This document shows, in pieces, positions 1 through 9,191 of a stretch of 64,000 nucleotides of DNA (position 1 is the stretch's first letter; every line of letters begins with the position of its first letter). The stretch is from Mycobacterium sp. MS1601 (GTDB lineage: Bacteria > Actinomycetota > Actinomycetes > Mycobacteriales > Mycobacteriaceae): the NCBI RefSeq assembly GCF_001984215.1, contig NZ_CP019420.1, positions 3,100,001 to 3,164,000 on the forward strand, in the 5' to 3' direction. The notes under the pieces were generated by a model. That model was not told the DNA's origin and searched no databases. It was given only the letters and a program-made list of their open reading frames with translations. The position numbers were made by a program, and so were the translations under genes.

Positions 1-1
1 G

Positions 2-1006
2 TCGTCGCAGGATTCCGGCACCGAGGCACCCACGGCCGCCGAGCAGGCGGGCGAGTGGACCGAGGACGAGGTCACCTTCGACGCCGACGGTCTGACCATC
101 CACGGCACCTACCGCCACCTCACCGATGACGCGCAGGGCCCGGCTGCCCTGCTGATCTCCGAAAGCGGGCAGACCGACCGCAACGGCGACAACGTCGTCG
201 CGGGTCCGGTCGGCAACATGCGCCAACTCGCGGAATACCTGTCCGACCACGGTGTGGCCAGCCTGCGCTACGACAAGATCGGTACCGGCGCTACCGGCCT
301 CGGCCCGTACGCCGACCGGCCGCAGGACGTGGGAAGCGCGGTCTACACCGCGGGAGCCAAAGCCGCCATCAACTACCTGGCCGCGCAGCCCGGCACCGAC
401 AAGGCCAAGGTGTCGGTGTATGGCCTGGGCGAGGGCACCACGCACGCCATGGCGCTGGCCACCAGCACCAATCCCGGCGCACCGCTGGTGCATTCGCTGG
501 TGCTGCTGCAACCCCTGACCGGCCGCTACCTGGACCTGATCACCAGCCGGGTCCGAGCGGACAACGCCGCGCAGCTGAAGGCGGGCAGCAAGACCCAAGA
601 ACAGGCAGACGGCGTGCTCGCCGCCTGGCTGGGCGCTGTGGACCAGGTGCGCAAGGACGGCAATCTGCCGCCCGGGCAGCTGCCCGACGGGTTGAGTGCC
701 ATCCTCAACCCCGGCAACGTCAAGGCCGTCGCCGAGCAGGACGCCATCGACCCGCTGGCGCTGGCGGCCAGCGTCCCCGGCGGCACGCCGGTGCTGCTGA
801 CGTGCTCGGACTCCGACGGGCAGGCCTCCTGCACCGACATCAGGCCGCTGGCCGAAGCGTTGAAGCACACCGATCTGACGCTGGTGGAGCTCAAGGGCGT
901 CAATCACGTCTTGCGTGACGATCCGACCGACAACGTGGCCAACTACGCCAACGGCGATCCGTTGTCCCCGCAGCTGACCGACGCGCTCGACAGGTTCCTG
1001 TCATGA
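2..1006 (+). CDS. Alpha/beta hydrolase family protein, 5' end outside window
   Basis: The reading frame is open from the first bases of the window, so the true start and any signal peptide lie upstream. The protein begins with a polar Ser/Thr/Glu stretch, as after a lipoprotein signal, then has an alpha/beta-hydrolase core. A strand before the nucleophile elbow is visible, but the elbow reads GLGEG (bases about 421-435) where family members have G-x-S-x-G, so the serine nucleophile is missing. A late Asp region (TCSDSDG) and a His in GVNHVL fit the other triad positions. It could be a hydrolase-fold protein without esterase activity. It overlaps the next gene by four bases (ATGA), which suggests co-translation. 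Confidence 0.75.
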   Translation, partial: SSQDSGTEAPTAAEQAGEWTEDEVTFDADGLTIHGTYRHLTDDAQGPAALLISESGQTDRNGDNVVAGPVGNMRQLAEYLSDHGVASLRYDKIGTGATGLGPYADRPQDVGSAVYTAGAKAAINYLAAQPGTDKAKVSVYGLGEGTTHAMALATSTNPGAPLVHSLVLLQPLTGRYLDLITSRVRADNAAQLKAGSKTQEQADGVLAAWLGAVDQVRKDGNLPPGQLPDGLSAILNPGNVKAVAEQDAIDPLALAASVPGGTPVLLTCSDSDGQASCTDIRPLAEALKHTDLTLVELKGVNHVLRDDPTDNVANYANGDPLSPQLTDALDRFLS

Positions 1007-1935
1007 CCCGCGTGGTGATGGCCGATGCCTACGGGGGAGCGGAAGTCCTTGCGGTGCATCACGTCGAGCTACCACAGCCCACGCTCGAGCAGGTGCTCAT
1101 CACCGTCCGCGCCGTGGGTACCAATCCTTTCGACTACAAGGTCTACAGCGGCGACATGGGGGACGACCCGGCGCGCCTGCCGTTGCCCGTGGGCTCAGAG
1201 GTGTGCGGGGTGGTCGCCGAGGCGTCCGCGCGCGCCGCCGGCTACACCGGCGCGCTGAAGGTCGGCGACGAGGTGATCGCCACCGGCGTCACCGGTGCCT
1301 ATGCCGACCAAGTGCTCGTCGACGCCGATCAGGTGGGCCACAAGCCTGCGACGCTGACGACGGAGGAGGCGGCCGGGCTGCTGCTGACCGGAGGTACCGC
1401 CTGGCACCTGTTGACGAAAACCGATGTGGGGACAGGCGACGTCGTGCTCATCCACGGCGCCGGCGGCGGTGTGGGCCAGATGGCGGTGCAACTCTGTGTC
1501 GCCAGAGGTGCCACGGTGATCGCCACTGCCAGCGCCGGACGGCACGAGCAGCTGCGCCGCCTGGGTGCCCAGCCCGTGGAGTACGGCGCCGGACTGGCCG
1601 ACCGGGTGCGGGCTCATGGGGCACCGACGGTGGCGCTGGATCTGGTGGGCACCGACGAAGCTCTTGACGTATCAGTCGAATTGGTCGCCGATCGCGCGCG
1701 GATCGCCAGCATCGCCGCCTTCGCCCGCGGCCCGCAACTGGGCATCGCCGTGCTGACCGGGGCCGACGGCGGCCAGGCCATCCGGGACGCCTCGCGGCCC
1801 GAACTGATCAAACTCGCCGCGGCCGGGCTGTTGAAAGTGACTGTCGACAAGGTGTTCCCGTTGGACCAGGCCGCCGAAGCCCACCGCTATCTGCAGACCG
1901 GGCACGCGCGCGGAAAAGTCGTGTTGGTTCCGTAG
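1003..1935 (+). CDS. NADP-dependent quinone oxidoreductase-like (MDR family) enzyme
   Basis: This 310-residue medium-chain dehydrogenase/reductase has an N-terminal GroES-like domain (about 1-125) and a Rossmann domain with the nucleotide-binding motif HGAGGGVGQM at residues 151-160. The structural-zinc cysteines of alcohol dehydrogenases are absent, which places it with quinone oxidoreductase/zeta-crystallin-type NADPH enzymes. The C-terminus ends with the typical AHRYLQTGHARGKVVL. The ATG overlaps the stop of the upstream hydrolase gene. The exact substrate cannot be read from the sequence. Confidence 0.85.
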   Translation: MTRVVMADAYGGAEVLAVHHVELPQPTLEQVLITVRAVGTNPFDYKVYSGDMGDDPARLPLPVGSEVCGVVAEASARAAGYTGALKVGDEVIATGVTGAYADQVLVDADQVGHKPATLTTEEAAGLLLTGGTAWHLLTKTDVGTGDVVLIHGAGGGVGQMAVQLCVARGATVIATASAGRHEQLRRLGAQPVEYGAGLADRVRAHGAPTVALDLVGTDEALDVSVELVADRARIASIAAFARGPQLGIAVLTGADGGQAIRDASRPELIKLAAAGLLKVTVDKVFPLDQAAEAHRYLQTGHARGKVVLVP

Positions 1936-1946
1936 GGTCCCACCGC

Positions 1947-2696
1947 ATGACCGACGACAAGATGCTCGCCCGCATCGCGGCGCTGTTGCGACAGGCCGAG
2001 GGCACCGACAATGCGCACGAGGCCGAGGCTTTCATGGCCGCGGCGCAGCGACTGGCCACCGCCACCTCCATCGACCTGGCGGTGGCCCGCTCGCACAGCG
2101 CCAAACGTGAAGCGGCGCAGACGCCGACACAACGCACCATCACCATCGGTGAGGCCGGCACCAAGGGCCTGCGCACCTATGTGCAGCTGTTCGCGGTGAT
2201 CGCCGCCGCCAACGACGTCCGCTGCGACGTGGCGTCCAACTCCGCGTTCGTCTACGCCTACGGGTTCGCCGAGGACATCGACGCCACCCACGCGCTGTAC
2301 GCCAGCCTGGTGGTGCAGATGGTGCGGGCCTCTGACTCCTACATCGCCTCCGGGGCCCACCGGCCCACCCCCACCATCACGGCCCGGCTGAACTTCCAGT
2401 TGGCGTTCGGCGCCCGGGTGGGTCAGCGGCTCTCCGATGCGCGGGACGAAGCCAAGCAGGAGATCATCAAAGACCAGCAGCGCTCGGCCGGAACAGCACT
2501 CGCCTTGCGCAACAAGGAGATCGAGTTGCACGACTACTATCGCGGCGCATCCCAGGCACGAGGCACCTGGCGGGCCACCCGAGCGTCGGCGGGTTATTCC
2601 TCGGCGGCCCGACGAGCCGGGGACCGGGCGGGTAAGCGGGCCCGGCTGGGTAACAGCCCCGAGTTGCCCGGTGCCCGCACCCCGCTGGACCGGTGA
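1947..2696 (+). CDS. DUF2786 domain protein (Rv0184-like)
   Basis: This 249-residue protein opens with a DUF2786 segment (KMLARIAALLRQAEGTDN, residues about 5-22), followed by a helix-rich middle and a basic, Arg/Ala/Gly-rich C-terminal tail. The length and neighbours match M. tuberculosis Rv0184, a conserved protein of unknown function. It overlaps the next gene by four bases (GTGA), so the two are probably translated together. No catalytic motif is visible. Confidence 0.85.
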   Translation: MTDDKMLARIAALLRQAEGTDNAHEAEAFMAAAQRLATATSIDLAVARSHSAKREAAQTPTQRTITIGEAGTKGLRTYVQLFAVIAAANDVRCDVASNSAFVYAYGFAEDIDATHALYASLVVQMVRASDSYIASGAHRPTPTITARLNFQLAFGARVGQRLSDARDEAKQEIIKDQQRSAGTALALRNKEIELHDYYRGASQARGTWRATRASAGYSSAARRAGDRAGKRARLGNSPELPGARTPLDR

Positions 2697-3163
2697 GCGC
2701 CCGGGATAGCCAACGCTCCAAGGTCTATGCCGCGGAGAGGTTCGCCCGCACCATGTTCGATCGAGCGTCGGAACGTGGCAGCACTGTCGACTTCTTCGGA
2801 ACTTCGTTGACGTTGCCGCCGGAAGCCAGGTTCAGCTCGGTTGACGACGTGCAGCGGTACGTCGACCGGGTGCTCGGGCTGCCGTCGAGGCTGACGGTCC
2901 GGGCTCGGCGCGGTGCGACGGCGGCGCACTACGAGAACCGCAACGGCACCGGGGTGATCGCAGTTCCGGAGGTGTCCACCCGGTGGGCGCTGCGTGAGCT
3001 GGTGGTGTTGCACGAGATCGCCCATCACCTGTGTCCGTGCGATCCGCCGCATGGACCCGAATTCGCGACGGCAATGGCCGATCTGGCGGCGACGGTGATG
3101 GGGCCGGAAGCCGGCTATGTGCTGCGGGTGCTGTACGACAAGCAGGGGGTGAAGTTACGGTGA
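2693..3163 (+). CDS. Small metallohydrolase-like protein (TIGR04338 family, Rv0185-like)
   Basis: This 156-residue protein carries a zincin-type motif HEIAHH at residues 107-112 and a downstream HGPEF at 120-124 that could give the third metal ligand. Family members are annotated as putative metallohydrolases, and no substrate is known. There is no signal peptide, so it is probably cytoplasmic. It starts with GTG inside the stop of the DUF2786 gene, and its own stop overlaps a GTG at 3160 that looks like the original start of the next gene. Confidence 0.8.
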   Translation: MSARDSQRSKVYAAERFARTMFDRASERGSTVDFFGTSLTLPPEARFSSVDDVQRYVDRVLGLPSRLTVRARRGATAAHYENRNGTGVIAVPEVSTRWALRELVVLHEIAHHLCPCDPPHGPEFATAMADLAATVMGPEAGYVLRVLYDKQGVKLR

Positions 3164-3194
3164 GCGACGTGCCTACGCCCGAGAACTGGACGCC

Positions 3195-3815
3195 ATGCTG
3201 AACCAGGCCGTGCTGCCGCAGGACCCGGTGCTGGACGCCGCGCTGGCCGACAGTGCGGCGGCGGGCCTGCCCTCCATCGAGGTTTCGCCGCAGAGCGCTC
3301 AGTTGCTGGGCCTGCTGGTGCGGATTGCCGGCGCGCGACGGGTCTTGGAGATCGGCACGCTCGGCGGCTACAGCACCATCTGCCTGGCCCGCGCGGTCGG
3401 CGCCGACGGCTCCGTCGTCACCCTCGAGTACGAGCCTCGTCACGCCGACGTCGCCCGCAAGAATCTGGAGCGCGCCGGCGTCGGTGACCGGGTGCAGATT
3501 CACGTCGGCGCCGCACTGGACACCCTGCCCACGTTGTCCGGCGACTTCGACCTGGTGTTCATCGACGCCGACAAAGAGAACAATGTCGCCTACGTCCAGG
3601 CCGCCGTCGAACTCGGCCACCCCGGAACGGTCATCGTGGTGGACAACATCATTCGTGACGGCCGGGTGCTGAACCCGGCCGCCGACGACCTGCAGGCCGG
3701 CGCCGTCAAGGACATGCTGGAGATGATGGGCCGTCACCCGCGGCTGGACACCGCCGCCATCCAGACCGTCGGACTCAAAGGCTGGGACGGGTTCGCGCTC
3801 GCACTGGTCACCTGA
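3195..3815 (+). CDS. SAM-dependent O-methyltransferase (Rv0187-like); start region disturbed
   Basis: The frame encodes 206 residues of a class I O-methyltransferase of the caffeoyl-CoA/catechol type. The SAM-binding motif is EIGTLGGYS (residues 52-60), and FIDADKENN (122-130) carries the metal-binding acidic residues. The in-frame ATG at 3195 has no ribosome site. A GTG at 3160, well placed behind AGGGGGT (3144-3150) and overlapping the previous stop, reads MSDVPTP and then runs out of frame. One extra C in the run at 3178-3180 would join it to this frame and give a normal-length N-terminus. I therefore suspect a one-base error, with the true CDS beginning at 3160. Confidence 0.85.
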   Translation: MLNQAVLPQDPVLDAALADSAAAGLPSIEVSPQSAQLLGLLVRIAGARRVLEIGTLGGYSTICLARAVGADGSVVTLEYEPRHADVARKNLERAGVGDRVQIHVGAALDTLPTLSGDFDLVFIDADKENNVAYVQAAVELGHPGTVIVVDNIIRDGRVLNPAADDLQAGAVKDMLEMMGRHPRLDTAAIQTVGLKGWDGFALALVT

Positions 3816-3828
3816 CCGGCCATTGGGC

Positions 3829-4608
3829 TCAAGCCTCGGCGCTGCCTCCGGGGAGGGCGTCGTCGCGCACCGGACGATCAGCGAGTTCCTCGGCCGTGCC
3901 GAACAGCAGCGGATAGGCCACACCGGCGATGGCCGCACCCACCAGCGGGGCCAACCAGAATGCCCACAGCTGCGCCGCAGCGCCGTCGCCGTTGAAGAAC
4001 GCCACCGCGGTGGAGCGCGCCGGATTGACCGAGGTGTTCGAAATGGGAATCGAGATGAGGTGAATCAGCGTGAGCGTGAGGCCGATTGCCAGTCCGGCGA
4101 AACCGTGGGGCGCACGGTCATCGGTCGAGCCGAGGATCACCAGCAGGAAGATGAACGTGAGCACCACCTCGGCGATCAGCACCGCCGCCAGCGAATAGCT
4201 GCCGGGGGAGTGGGCGCCGAAACCGTTGGCCGCCATGTTGCCGGTGGCCGTCCAGCCTGCCTTGCCCTTGGCTATCGCGTAGATCACCAGGCCGGCGAGC
4301 AGGCCGCCGAGCACCTGGCTGATGAGGTACGCAGGCAGCACACTCCATTCCACGCGCTTGGCCAGCGCCGCCCCCAGAGTGACGGCCGGGTTGAAGTGCC
4401 CGCCGGAGATGGTGCCGAAAGCGTAGACACCGGTGAGTACGGTCAGGCCGAAGGCCAGTGACACACCGAGAAAACCGATACCCAGGGCGGACCCGTCGCC
4501 GGAGGTGAAGGTGGCGGCGAACACGGCGCTGCCGCAACCGCCGAGTACCAGCCAGAACGTGCCGATGAACTCCGCTGCGAGACGATGTGACAGGGTGGGT
4601 GTACGCAT
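3829..4608 (-). CDS. aqpZ: Aquaporin Z-type water channel
   Basis: This 259-residue membrane protein of the MIP family has six transmembrane segments and both NPA boxes (HFNPAV, NPA at residues 73-75; SVNPARS, NPA at 195-197). The filter-region residues His183, Thr192 and Arg198 lie in a segment nearly identical to that of AqpZ, which favours a water channel over a glycerol facilitator. I chose the ATG at 4608 because [14 protein letters not shown] runs straight into helix 1; an ATG at 4641 would add 11 residues. The gene is convergent with the O-methyltransferase gene. Confidence 0.9.
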   Translation of the reverse strand: MRTPTLSHRLAAEFIGTFWLVLGGCGSAVFAATFTSGDGSALGIGFLGVSLAFGLTVLTGVYAFGTISGGHFNPAVTLGAALAKRVEWSVLPAYLISQVLGGLLAGLVIYAIAKGKAGWTATGNMAANGFGAHSPGSYSLAAVLIAEVVLTFIFLLVILGSTDDRAPHGFAGLAIGLTLTLIHLISIPISNTSVNPARSTAVAFFNGDGAAAQLWAFWLAPLVGAAIAGVAYPLLFGTAEELADRPVRDDALPGGSAEA

Positions 4609-4714
4609 GGTGTGGCCTTGTGATGTGCGTGGCGTCGACACTCAAGCGTGGCACGTGTCCACACTCACCGCACGGGTTTGGCGCAACCTGCGAAGAGGCT
4701 GTATTGCATTGAAT

Positions 4715-6016
4715 TCAGAACTCGCGCAAGTGATCCCGCAGCATAGTCGTGGTGTACTCGGTGCGGGTGAGACCCCGGCGCTGCAACGCGGGAACCAGGC
4801 CGTCGGTGATCTCGGTGAGGTAGCGACGGTTCAGTCGCAGCACCGGGCTGGTCAGTAGGAAACCGTCACCGCCCACCTGCTCCATCACCTCACCCATCTC
4901 GTCGGCCACCTCGTCCGGGGTGCCGCAGAACGGAGTGTGACTGGACAGGCCGCTGCCGGTGACCAGTTCACGCAGCGTCTTGTTCTTGTCGGTGCCCACG
5001 AACGCCGCCAGCGTGCCTCGCTCCCCATTGGTGGTCAGATCATCGGGTAGTGGCGAGTCCAGATCGAACTGACGGAAATCGATCTCGGTGATCGACGAGA
5101 TCTCGGCCAGCATGTACTCGACGTACATCGGGTCGGTGAGCCAACGTTCCCGTTTGGCCAGCGCCTCCTCTTTGGTGTCGGCGACGATGGGAGAGGCCAG
5201 GTACAACACCTTGCAGTGCGACGGGTCTCGGCCGAAGGCTTTCATGCGGGCGTGGATGTCGTCGCGGTAGGCCTTCATCGACTCCACGCTGTCGGCGGGC
5301 GAGACGATGGTGTCGGCGTGCTGGGCGGCCAGAGCCCGTCCCGGCGGCGAGGCGCCGGCCTGGGCGATGGTTGGCCGGTACTGCGGCGAGGGAGCGGTGT
5401 TCAGCGGGCCCCGCGACTTGTAGTACTTGCCCTCGAAATCGATGGTGTGGACCTTCTTGTGGTTGGCGTAGGTGCCCGTCAGGTAGTCGCGCTCGACGGC
5501 GTCGGGCTCCCACGACTCCCACAGTTTGGACACCAGGTCCAGGTACTCGGCGGCGCGGGCGTATCGCTCGTCGTGCTCGTAGAGCTTGTCCATGCCGAAG
5601 TTCTGCGCCGAGCGGTCCTCGGCGGAGGTCACGACGTTCCAGCCGAATCGGCCGCGCGCGATGTGGTCTACGGTGCTGGCCAACCGAGCCAGGAGAAACG
5701 GCGGGTAGAAGCTGGTCGACATGGTCGGGATGACGCCGAGGCGGCTGGTGCCCGCGGCGATCAGGACAGCCAGCGGCACGGGGTCGTGCTTGGGGTTGAC
5801 ACCGTGTTTGAGGTCGTACTCCATGGTGTCGCCGTAGGCGGTGGACACCATGAGCTTGTCCTCGATCAGGACATAGTCGAACTTGGCCCGCTCCAGCGCA
5901 CGAGCCACCTCGACGTAGAAGTCGCCGGTGAAATCGCGGCCGCCGTCACCCCAGGTGCCGTTCCACTCGTCGGCGACGAAGTTCAGGAACCAGCCCAGAT
6001 GGAATTTCGTGGTCAC
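4715..6016 (-). CDS. FMN-dependent monooxygenase, NtaA/SnaA/DszA/SoxA type (LLM class)
   Basis: The 433-residue protein has the luciferase-like TIM-barrel signature of the NtaA/SnaA/DszA/SoxA branch: an early FHLGWFLNF segment, IEDKLM near residue 50 and RFGWNVVTS in the middle. These enzymes use reduced FMN from a partner reductase to oxygenate small substrates such as nitrilotriacetate, sulfones or sulfonates. No reductase gene is adjacent, and the substrate is not deducible. Start is GTG at 6016. A decayed IclR-type regulator lies just upstream in the same orientation and may once have controlled it. Confidence 0.85.
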   Translation of the reverse strand: MTTKFHLGWFLNFVADEWNGTWGDGGRDFTGDFYVEVARALERAKFDYVLIEDKLMVSTAYGDTMEYDLKHGVNPKHDPVPLAVLIAAGTSRLGVIPTMSTSFYPPFLLARLASTVDHIARGRFGWNVVTSAEDRSAQNFGMDKLYEHDERYARAAEYLDLVSKLWESWEPDAVERDYLTGTYANHKKVHTIDFEGKYYKSRGPLNTAPSPQYRPTIAQAGASPPGRALAAQHADTIVSPADSVESMKAYRDDIHARMKAFGRDPSHCKVLYLASPIVADTKEEALAKRERWLTDPMYVEYMLAEISSITEIDFRQFDLDSPLPDDLTTNGERGTLAAFVGTDKNKTLRELVTGSGLSSHTPFCGTPDEVADEMGEVMEQVGGDGFLLTSPVLRLNRRYLTEITDGLVPALQRRGLTRTEYTTTMLRDHLREF

Positions 6017-6040
6017 CTCTACGAGCCAAGTCGTAGACCA

Positions 6041-6490
6041 TTACTGGGCTGTGTCGTCCTGATAGCAAGGAGATTTCAGTGCAGCGCGTAAAGCGGCCAC
6101 GATGATGTCCTCCTGGGCGAGGAATCGCTCGGTGGGCGCGGGTACCGAGATGGCGACCACCTGACCGCCGCTCACCCGGCCCGCGATCCCGGCAGCCGAG
6201 ATACCAGGGGTGTGTTCGTCGCGGTCGAACGCGACGTCCGCGACGGCTCCGCCGGCCACGGCGACGGCGGCCTTGCCGTTGGCGGTGGAATCCACGGGGA
6301 AGCGTTCACCCACCGCGGACACGGCACGCAGGCGATGTGCCGACTCCACCTGGTCGCTGGCCGAGATGCGGTCGCGCCTCTGGATGGGCGGGCCGTACAT
6401 CGGTGTGCACTGCGCGCAGGAAATGAATCACCTGGCCGGCTTCCTGCCGCAGTTGTACGCCCAGTTCTGCTGACTGCTCGACGAGGACAA
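6041..6490 (-). pseudogene. Decayed IclR family regulator
   Basis: The frame at 6041-6400 encodes pieces of an IclR effector-binding domain: DQVESAHRLRAVSAVG, then STANGKAA, then FDRDEHTPGISAAGIAG and VAISVPAPTERF. Between TANGKA and FDRDEHT the usual segment of several dozen residues is missing, an internal deletion. Further upstream, at about 6400-6490, another frame reads VEQSAELGVQLRQEAGQV, the residues that should precede it, so there is also a frameshift. The N-terminal helix-turn-helix is absent, and ilvD ends at 6496. This is a remnant with no plausible DNA-binding product. Confidence 0.75.
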
Positions 6491-6495
6491 CGGCT

Positions 6496-8205
6496 CTAAC
6501 TGCAGACCGCACCCACGGCCGCCGAGCCCACCAGCTTGGTGTACTTGGCCAGCACACCGCTGGTGTACACCGGCGGCAACGGTTCGAAACCGGCCTTACG
6601 CGACTCGAATTCGTCCTTGTCCACCAACAGGTCCAGCGTGCCGTTCGCGACGTCGAGACGGATCCTGTCCCCGTCGCGCACGAAGGCGATGGGGCCGCCG
6701 TCGACGGCCTCGGGTGCGATGTGTCCGACACACAACCCCGTCGTCCCGCCCGAGAACCGGCCGTCGGTCATCAGCAGCACGTTTTTGCCCAGGCCGGCGC
6801 CCTTGATGGCGCCGGTGATGGCCAGCATCTCGCGCATACCCGGCCCGCCCTTGGGGCCTTCGTAGCGGATGACCACCACGTCGCCGTGGGTGATGGTGCC
6901 GTCTTCCAGGGCGTCCAGGGCGGCGCGCTCCCGCTCGAAAACCCTTGCGGTGCCTTCGAACACGTCGGAGTCGAAGCCGGCGGACTTGACCACCGCACCC
7001 TCGGGGGCCAGCGATCCGTGCAGGATGGTGATGCCACCGGTGGGGTGGATCGGATTGTTCATCGCGCGCAACACCTTGCCGTCGGGGTCCGGCGGCTCGA
7101 TGTGGGCCAGGTTCTCGGCCATGGTCTGCCCCGTCACCGTCAGGCAATCACCGTGCAGCAGACCGGCGTCCAGCAATGCCTTCATCACCACGGGCACCCC
7201 GCCGATCTCGTCGACGTGCTTCATCACGTAGGCGCCGAAGGGCTTGACGTCGGCCAGGTGCGGCACCCGCTGGCCGACGCGGGTGAAGTCGGCCAGCTCC
7301 AGCTTCACGCCCGCCTCCCACGCGATGGCCAGCAGATGCAGCACCGCGTTGGTGGAGCCGCCGAAGGCCATCACCACGGCAATGGCGTTCTCGAACGCCT
7401 CCTTGGTGAGGATGTCGCGGGCAGTGATGCCGCGGCGCAGCATCTCCACCACGGCCTCGCCGGACCGGCGGGCGTACTCCTCGCGGCGCTTGTCGACGGC
7501 CACCGGGGACGCGCTGCCCGGCAACGACATTCCCAGCGCCTCGGCCGCCGAGGCCATGGTGTTGGCGGTGTACATGCCGCCGCAGGCGCCTTCGCCGGGG
7601 CAGATCGCGCGCTCGATGATGTCGACGTCCTCCCGCGACATCAGCCCACGCGAGCACGCGCCGACGGCCTCGAAGGCGTCGATGATGGTGACTTCCTTCT
7701 CCGAGCCGTCGGAGAGCTTGGCGACGCCGGGCATGATCGAGCCGTTGTAGAGGAAGACGCTGGCCAGATCCAGGCGGGCGGCGGCCATCAGCATGCCGGG
7801 AATCGACTTGTCGCAACCGGCCAGCAGGACCGACCCGTCCATCCGCTCGGCCTGCATGACGGTCTCCACGCTGTCGGCGATCACCTCACGCGACACCAGG
7901 GAGAAGTGCATGCCCTCGTGGCCCATCGAGATGCCGTCGGAAACGGAGATGGTGCCGAACTCCAGGGGGTAGCCCCCGGCCTCGTGCACGCCGCCCTTGA
8001 CCGCCTGCGCCAGGCGCTGCAACGACATGTTGCAGGGGGTGATCTCGTTCCAGGAGGAACCGACGCCGATCTGGGGCTTGGCCCAGTCGTCGTCGCCCAT
8101 CCCCACGGCGCGCAGCATGCCGCGGGCAGCGGTCTTCTCCAGGCCGTCGGTGACGTCGCGGCTGCGGGGCTTGATGTCAGGAGTCTCTGAGGGCATGCCC
8201 GCCAT
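6496..8205 (-). CDS. ilvD: Dihydroxy-acid dehydratase
   Basis: This 569-residue enzyme catalyses dehydration of 2,3-dihydroxy acids to 2-oxo acids in valine, leucine, isoleucine and pantothenate synthesis. Diagnostic motifs are [10 protein letters not shown] (Cys131) and [16 protein letters not shown] (Cys207), which with Cys58 are the expected iron-sulfur ligands. The C-terminal half has [15 protein letters not shown]. It matches Rv0189c in sequence and position, next to the ricR locus. ATGs at 8205 and 8196 are both possible starts. Confidence 0.97.
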   Translation of the reverse strand: MAGMPSETPDIKPRSRDVTDGLEKTAARGMLRAVGMGDDDWAKPQIGVGSSWNEITPCNMSLQRLAQAVKGGVHEAGGYPLEFGTISVSDGISMGHEGMHFSLVSREVIADSVETVMQAERMDGSVLLAGCDKSIPGMLMAAARLDLASVFLYNGSIMPGVAKLSDGSEKEVTIIDAFEAVGACSRGLMSREDVDIIERAICPGEGACGGMYTANTMASAAEALGMSLPGSASPVAVDKRREEYARRSGEAVVEMLRRGITARDILTKEAFENAIAVVMAFGGSTNAVLHLLAIAWEAGVKLELADFTRVGQRVPHLADVKPFGAYVMKHVDEIGGVPVVMKALLDAGLLHGDCLTVTGQTMAENLAHIEPPDPDGKVLRAMNNPIHPTGGITILHGSLAPEGAVVKSAGFDSDVFEGTARVFERERAALDALEDGTITHGDVVVIRYEGPKGGPGMREMLAITGAIKGAGLGKNVLLMTDGRFSGGTTGLCVGHIAPEAVDGGPIAFVRDGDRIRLDVANGTLDLLVDKDEFESRKAGFEPLPPVYTSGVLAKYTKLVGSAAVGAVCS

Positions 8206-8240
8206 TATCCCGGGCGGACAACGACCCCATCACGGTTTGA

Positions 8241-8257
8241 ATACCCCTTGGGGGTAT
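8241..8257. promoter_or_regulatory. RicR/CsoR-type copper operator
   Basis: The 17-bp sequence ATACCCCTTGGGGGTAT is an inverted repeat with core TACCC-N5-GGGTA, the form known for mycobacterial RicR boxes. It lies 14 bp upstream of the DUF305-ricR operon and 36 bp from the divergent ilvD start. This is where a copper-released repressor would block the operon promoter. Assignment is by motif and by the adjacent ricR gene. Confidence 0.8.
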
Positions 8258-8270
8258 CGGGTACGGTGGT

Positions 8271-8894
8271 GTGATGATTGCTCGGAAGTCCACCCGCCTG
8301 GCCGCCGGCGTGGCCGCACTGGCCGCCGCCCTGTTCCTGACCGCCTGCAACAATCCGCAGCCGGCCTCCGACGGGCACACCGACCACTCCCACGAGTCCA
8401 CCGAGCAGGAGCCCGTGATCGACGGTGAACCCGCCGCATTCAATGATGCCGACGTCAGCTTCGCCTCGATGATGGTGCCCCATCACGAGCAGGCCGTCGA
8501 ACTGTCCGCCCTGGTGCCCGACCGGTCGACCAACCCCGAGCTGATCGCGCTGGCGCAGCAGATCCAGGCGGCGCAGGAGCCCGAGATCAACACCATGAAG
8601 GCGTTCCTGGTGCAGTGGAACGAAGGTGAAGACACTCACGCGGGTCACGACATGTCCACCATGGACGGCATGGTCGCGCCCGCGACGATGACGCAGCTCG
8701 AGTCGCTGCAAGGCACCGAATTCGACACACTGTGGTTGCAGTCGATGATCGCTCACCACGAAGGTGCCATCACCATGGCCCAGGCTGAACTGGCCGACGG
8801 TGCCAACGCGGACGCCAAGTCACTGGCGCAGCACATCATCGACGGACAGCAGGCGGAGATCGACCAGATGAAGAGCATGCTCGGAGGTGGCTAG
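8271..8894 (+). CDS. DUF305 lipoprotein, probable copper-responsive
   Basis: The protein has a lipoprotein signal with lipobox FLTAC (Cys26 if the GTG at 8271 is used, Cys25 from the ATG at 8274), then a His-rich linker (HTDHSHE). Two DUF305 repeats follow, marked by MMVPHHEQAVEL and MIAHHEGAITMAQAEL. DUF305 proteins are ferritin-like four-helix proteins found next to copper genes; the paired histidines suggest metal binding outside the membrane. The stop overlaps the ricR start (TAGTG), and a RicR-type operator lies just upstream, so it is likely induced by copper together with ricR. Confidence 0.88.
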   Translation: MMIARKSTRLAAGVAALAAALFLTACNNPQPASDGHTDHSHESTEQEPVIDGEPAAFNDADVSFASMMVPHHEQAVELSALVPDRSTNPELIALAQQIQAAQEPEINTMKAFLVQWNEGEDTHAGHDMSTMDGMVAPATMTQLESLQGTEFDTLWLQSMIAHHEGAITMAQAELADGANADAKSLAQHIIDGQQAEIDQMKSMLGGG

Positions 8895-9190
8895 TGGCAG
8901 ATGAACCCGAGCACGGTTACTCACCGAACAAGGACAACTACGCCAAACGACTGCGGCGCATCGAGGGTCAGGTTCGCGGTATCGCGAAGATGATCGACGA
9001 GGACAAGTACTGCATCGACGTGCTGACCCAGATCAGCGCGGTCAACAGCGCACTGCAGTCGGTGGCGTTGGGTCTGCTGGACGAACACCTCGGCCACTGT
9101 GTGTCCCACGCGGTGGCCGAAGGCGGTGCCGAGGCGGACAAGAAGCTGGCCGAGGCGTCGGCGGCCATTGCCCGACTGGTGAAGTCCTGA
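8894..9190 (+). CDS. ricR: Copper-sensing repressor RicR (CsoR family)
   Basis: This 98-residue all-helical DUF156/CsoR-family repressor has the Cu(I) ligand set Cys40, His65 and Cys69 in KYCIDVLTQ and DEHLGHC. Family members form tetramers that bind GC-rich palindromes and leave the DNA when Cu(I) binds. Position next to ilvD and ahead of the L,D-transpeptidase matches Rv0190 (RicR), whose regulon includes copper-protection genes. Start is GTG directly overlapping the DUF305 stop. It probably represses its own operon through the site at 8241-8257. Confidence 0.9.
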   Translation: MADEPEHGYSPNKDNYAKRLRRIEGQVRGIAKMIDEDKYCIDVLTQISAVNSALQSVALGLLDEHLGHCVSHAVAEGGAEADKKLAEASAAIARLVKS

Positions 9191-9191
9191 C

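Noticed and set aside
6721-8190. 489-codon open frame opposite ilvD
   Set aside because: Shadow frame with no domain; ilvD is unambiguous.
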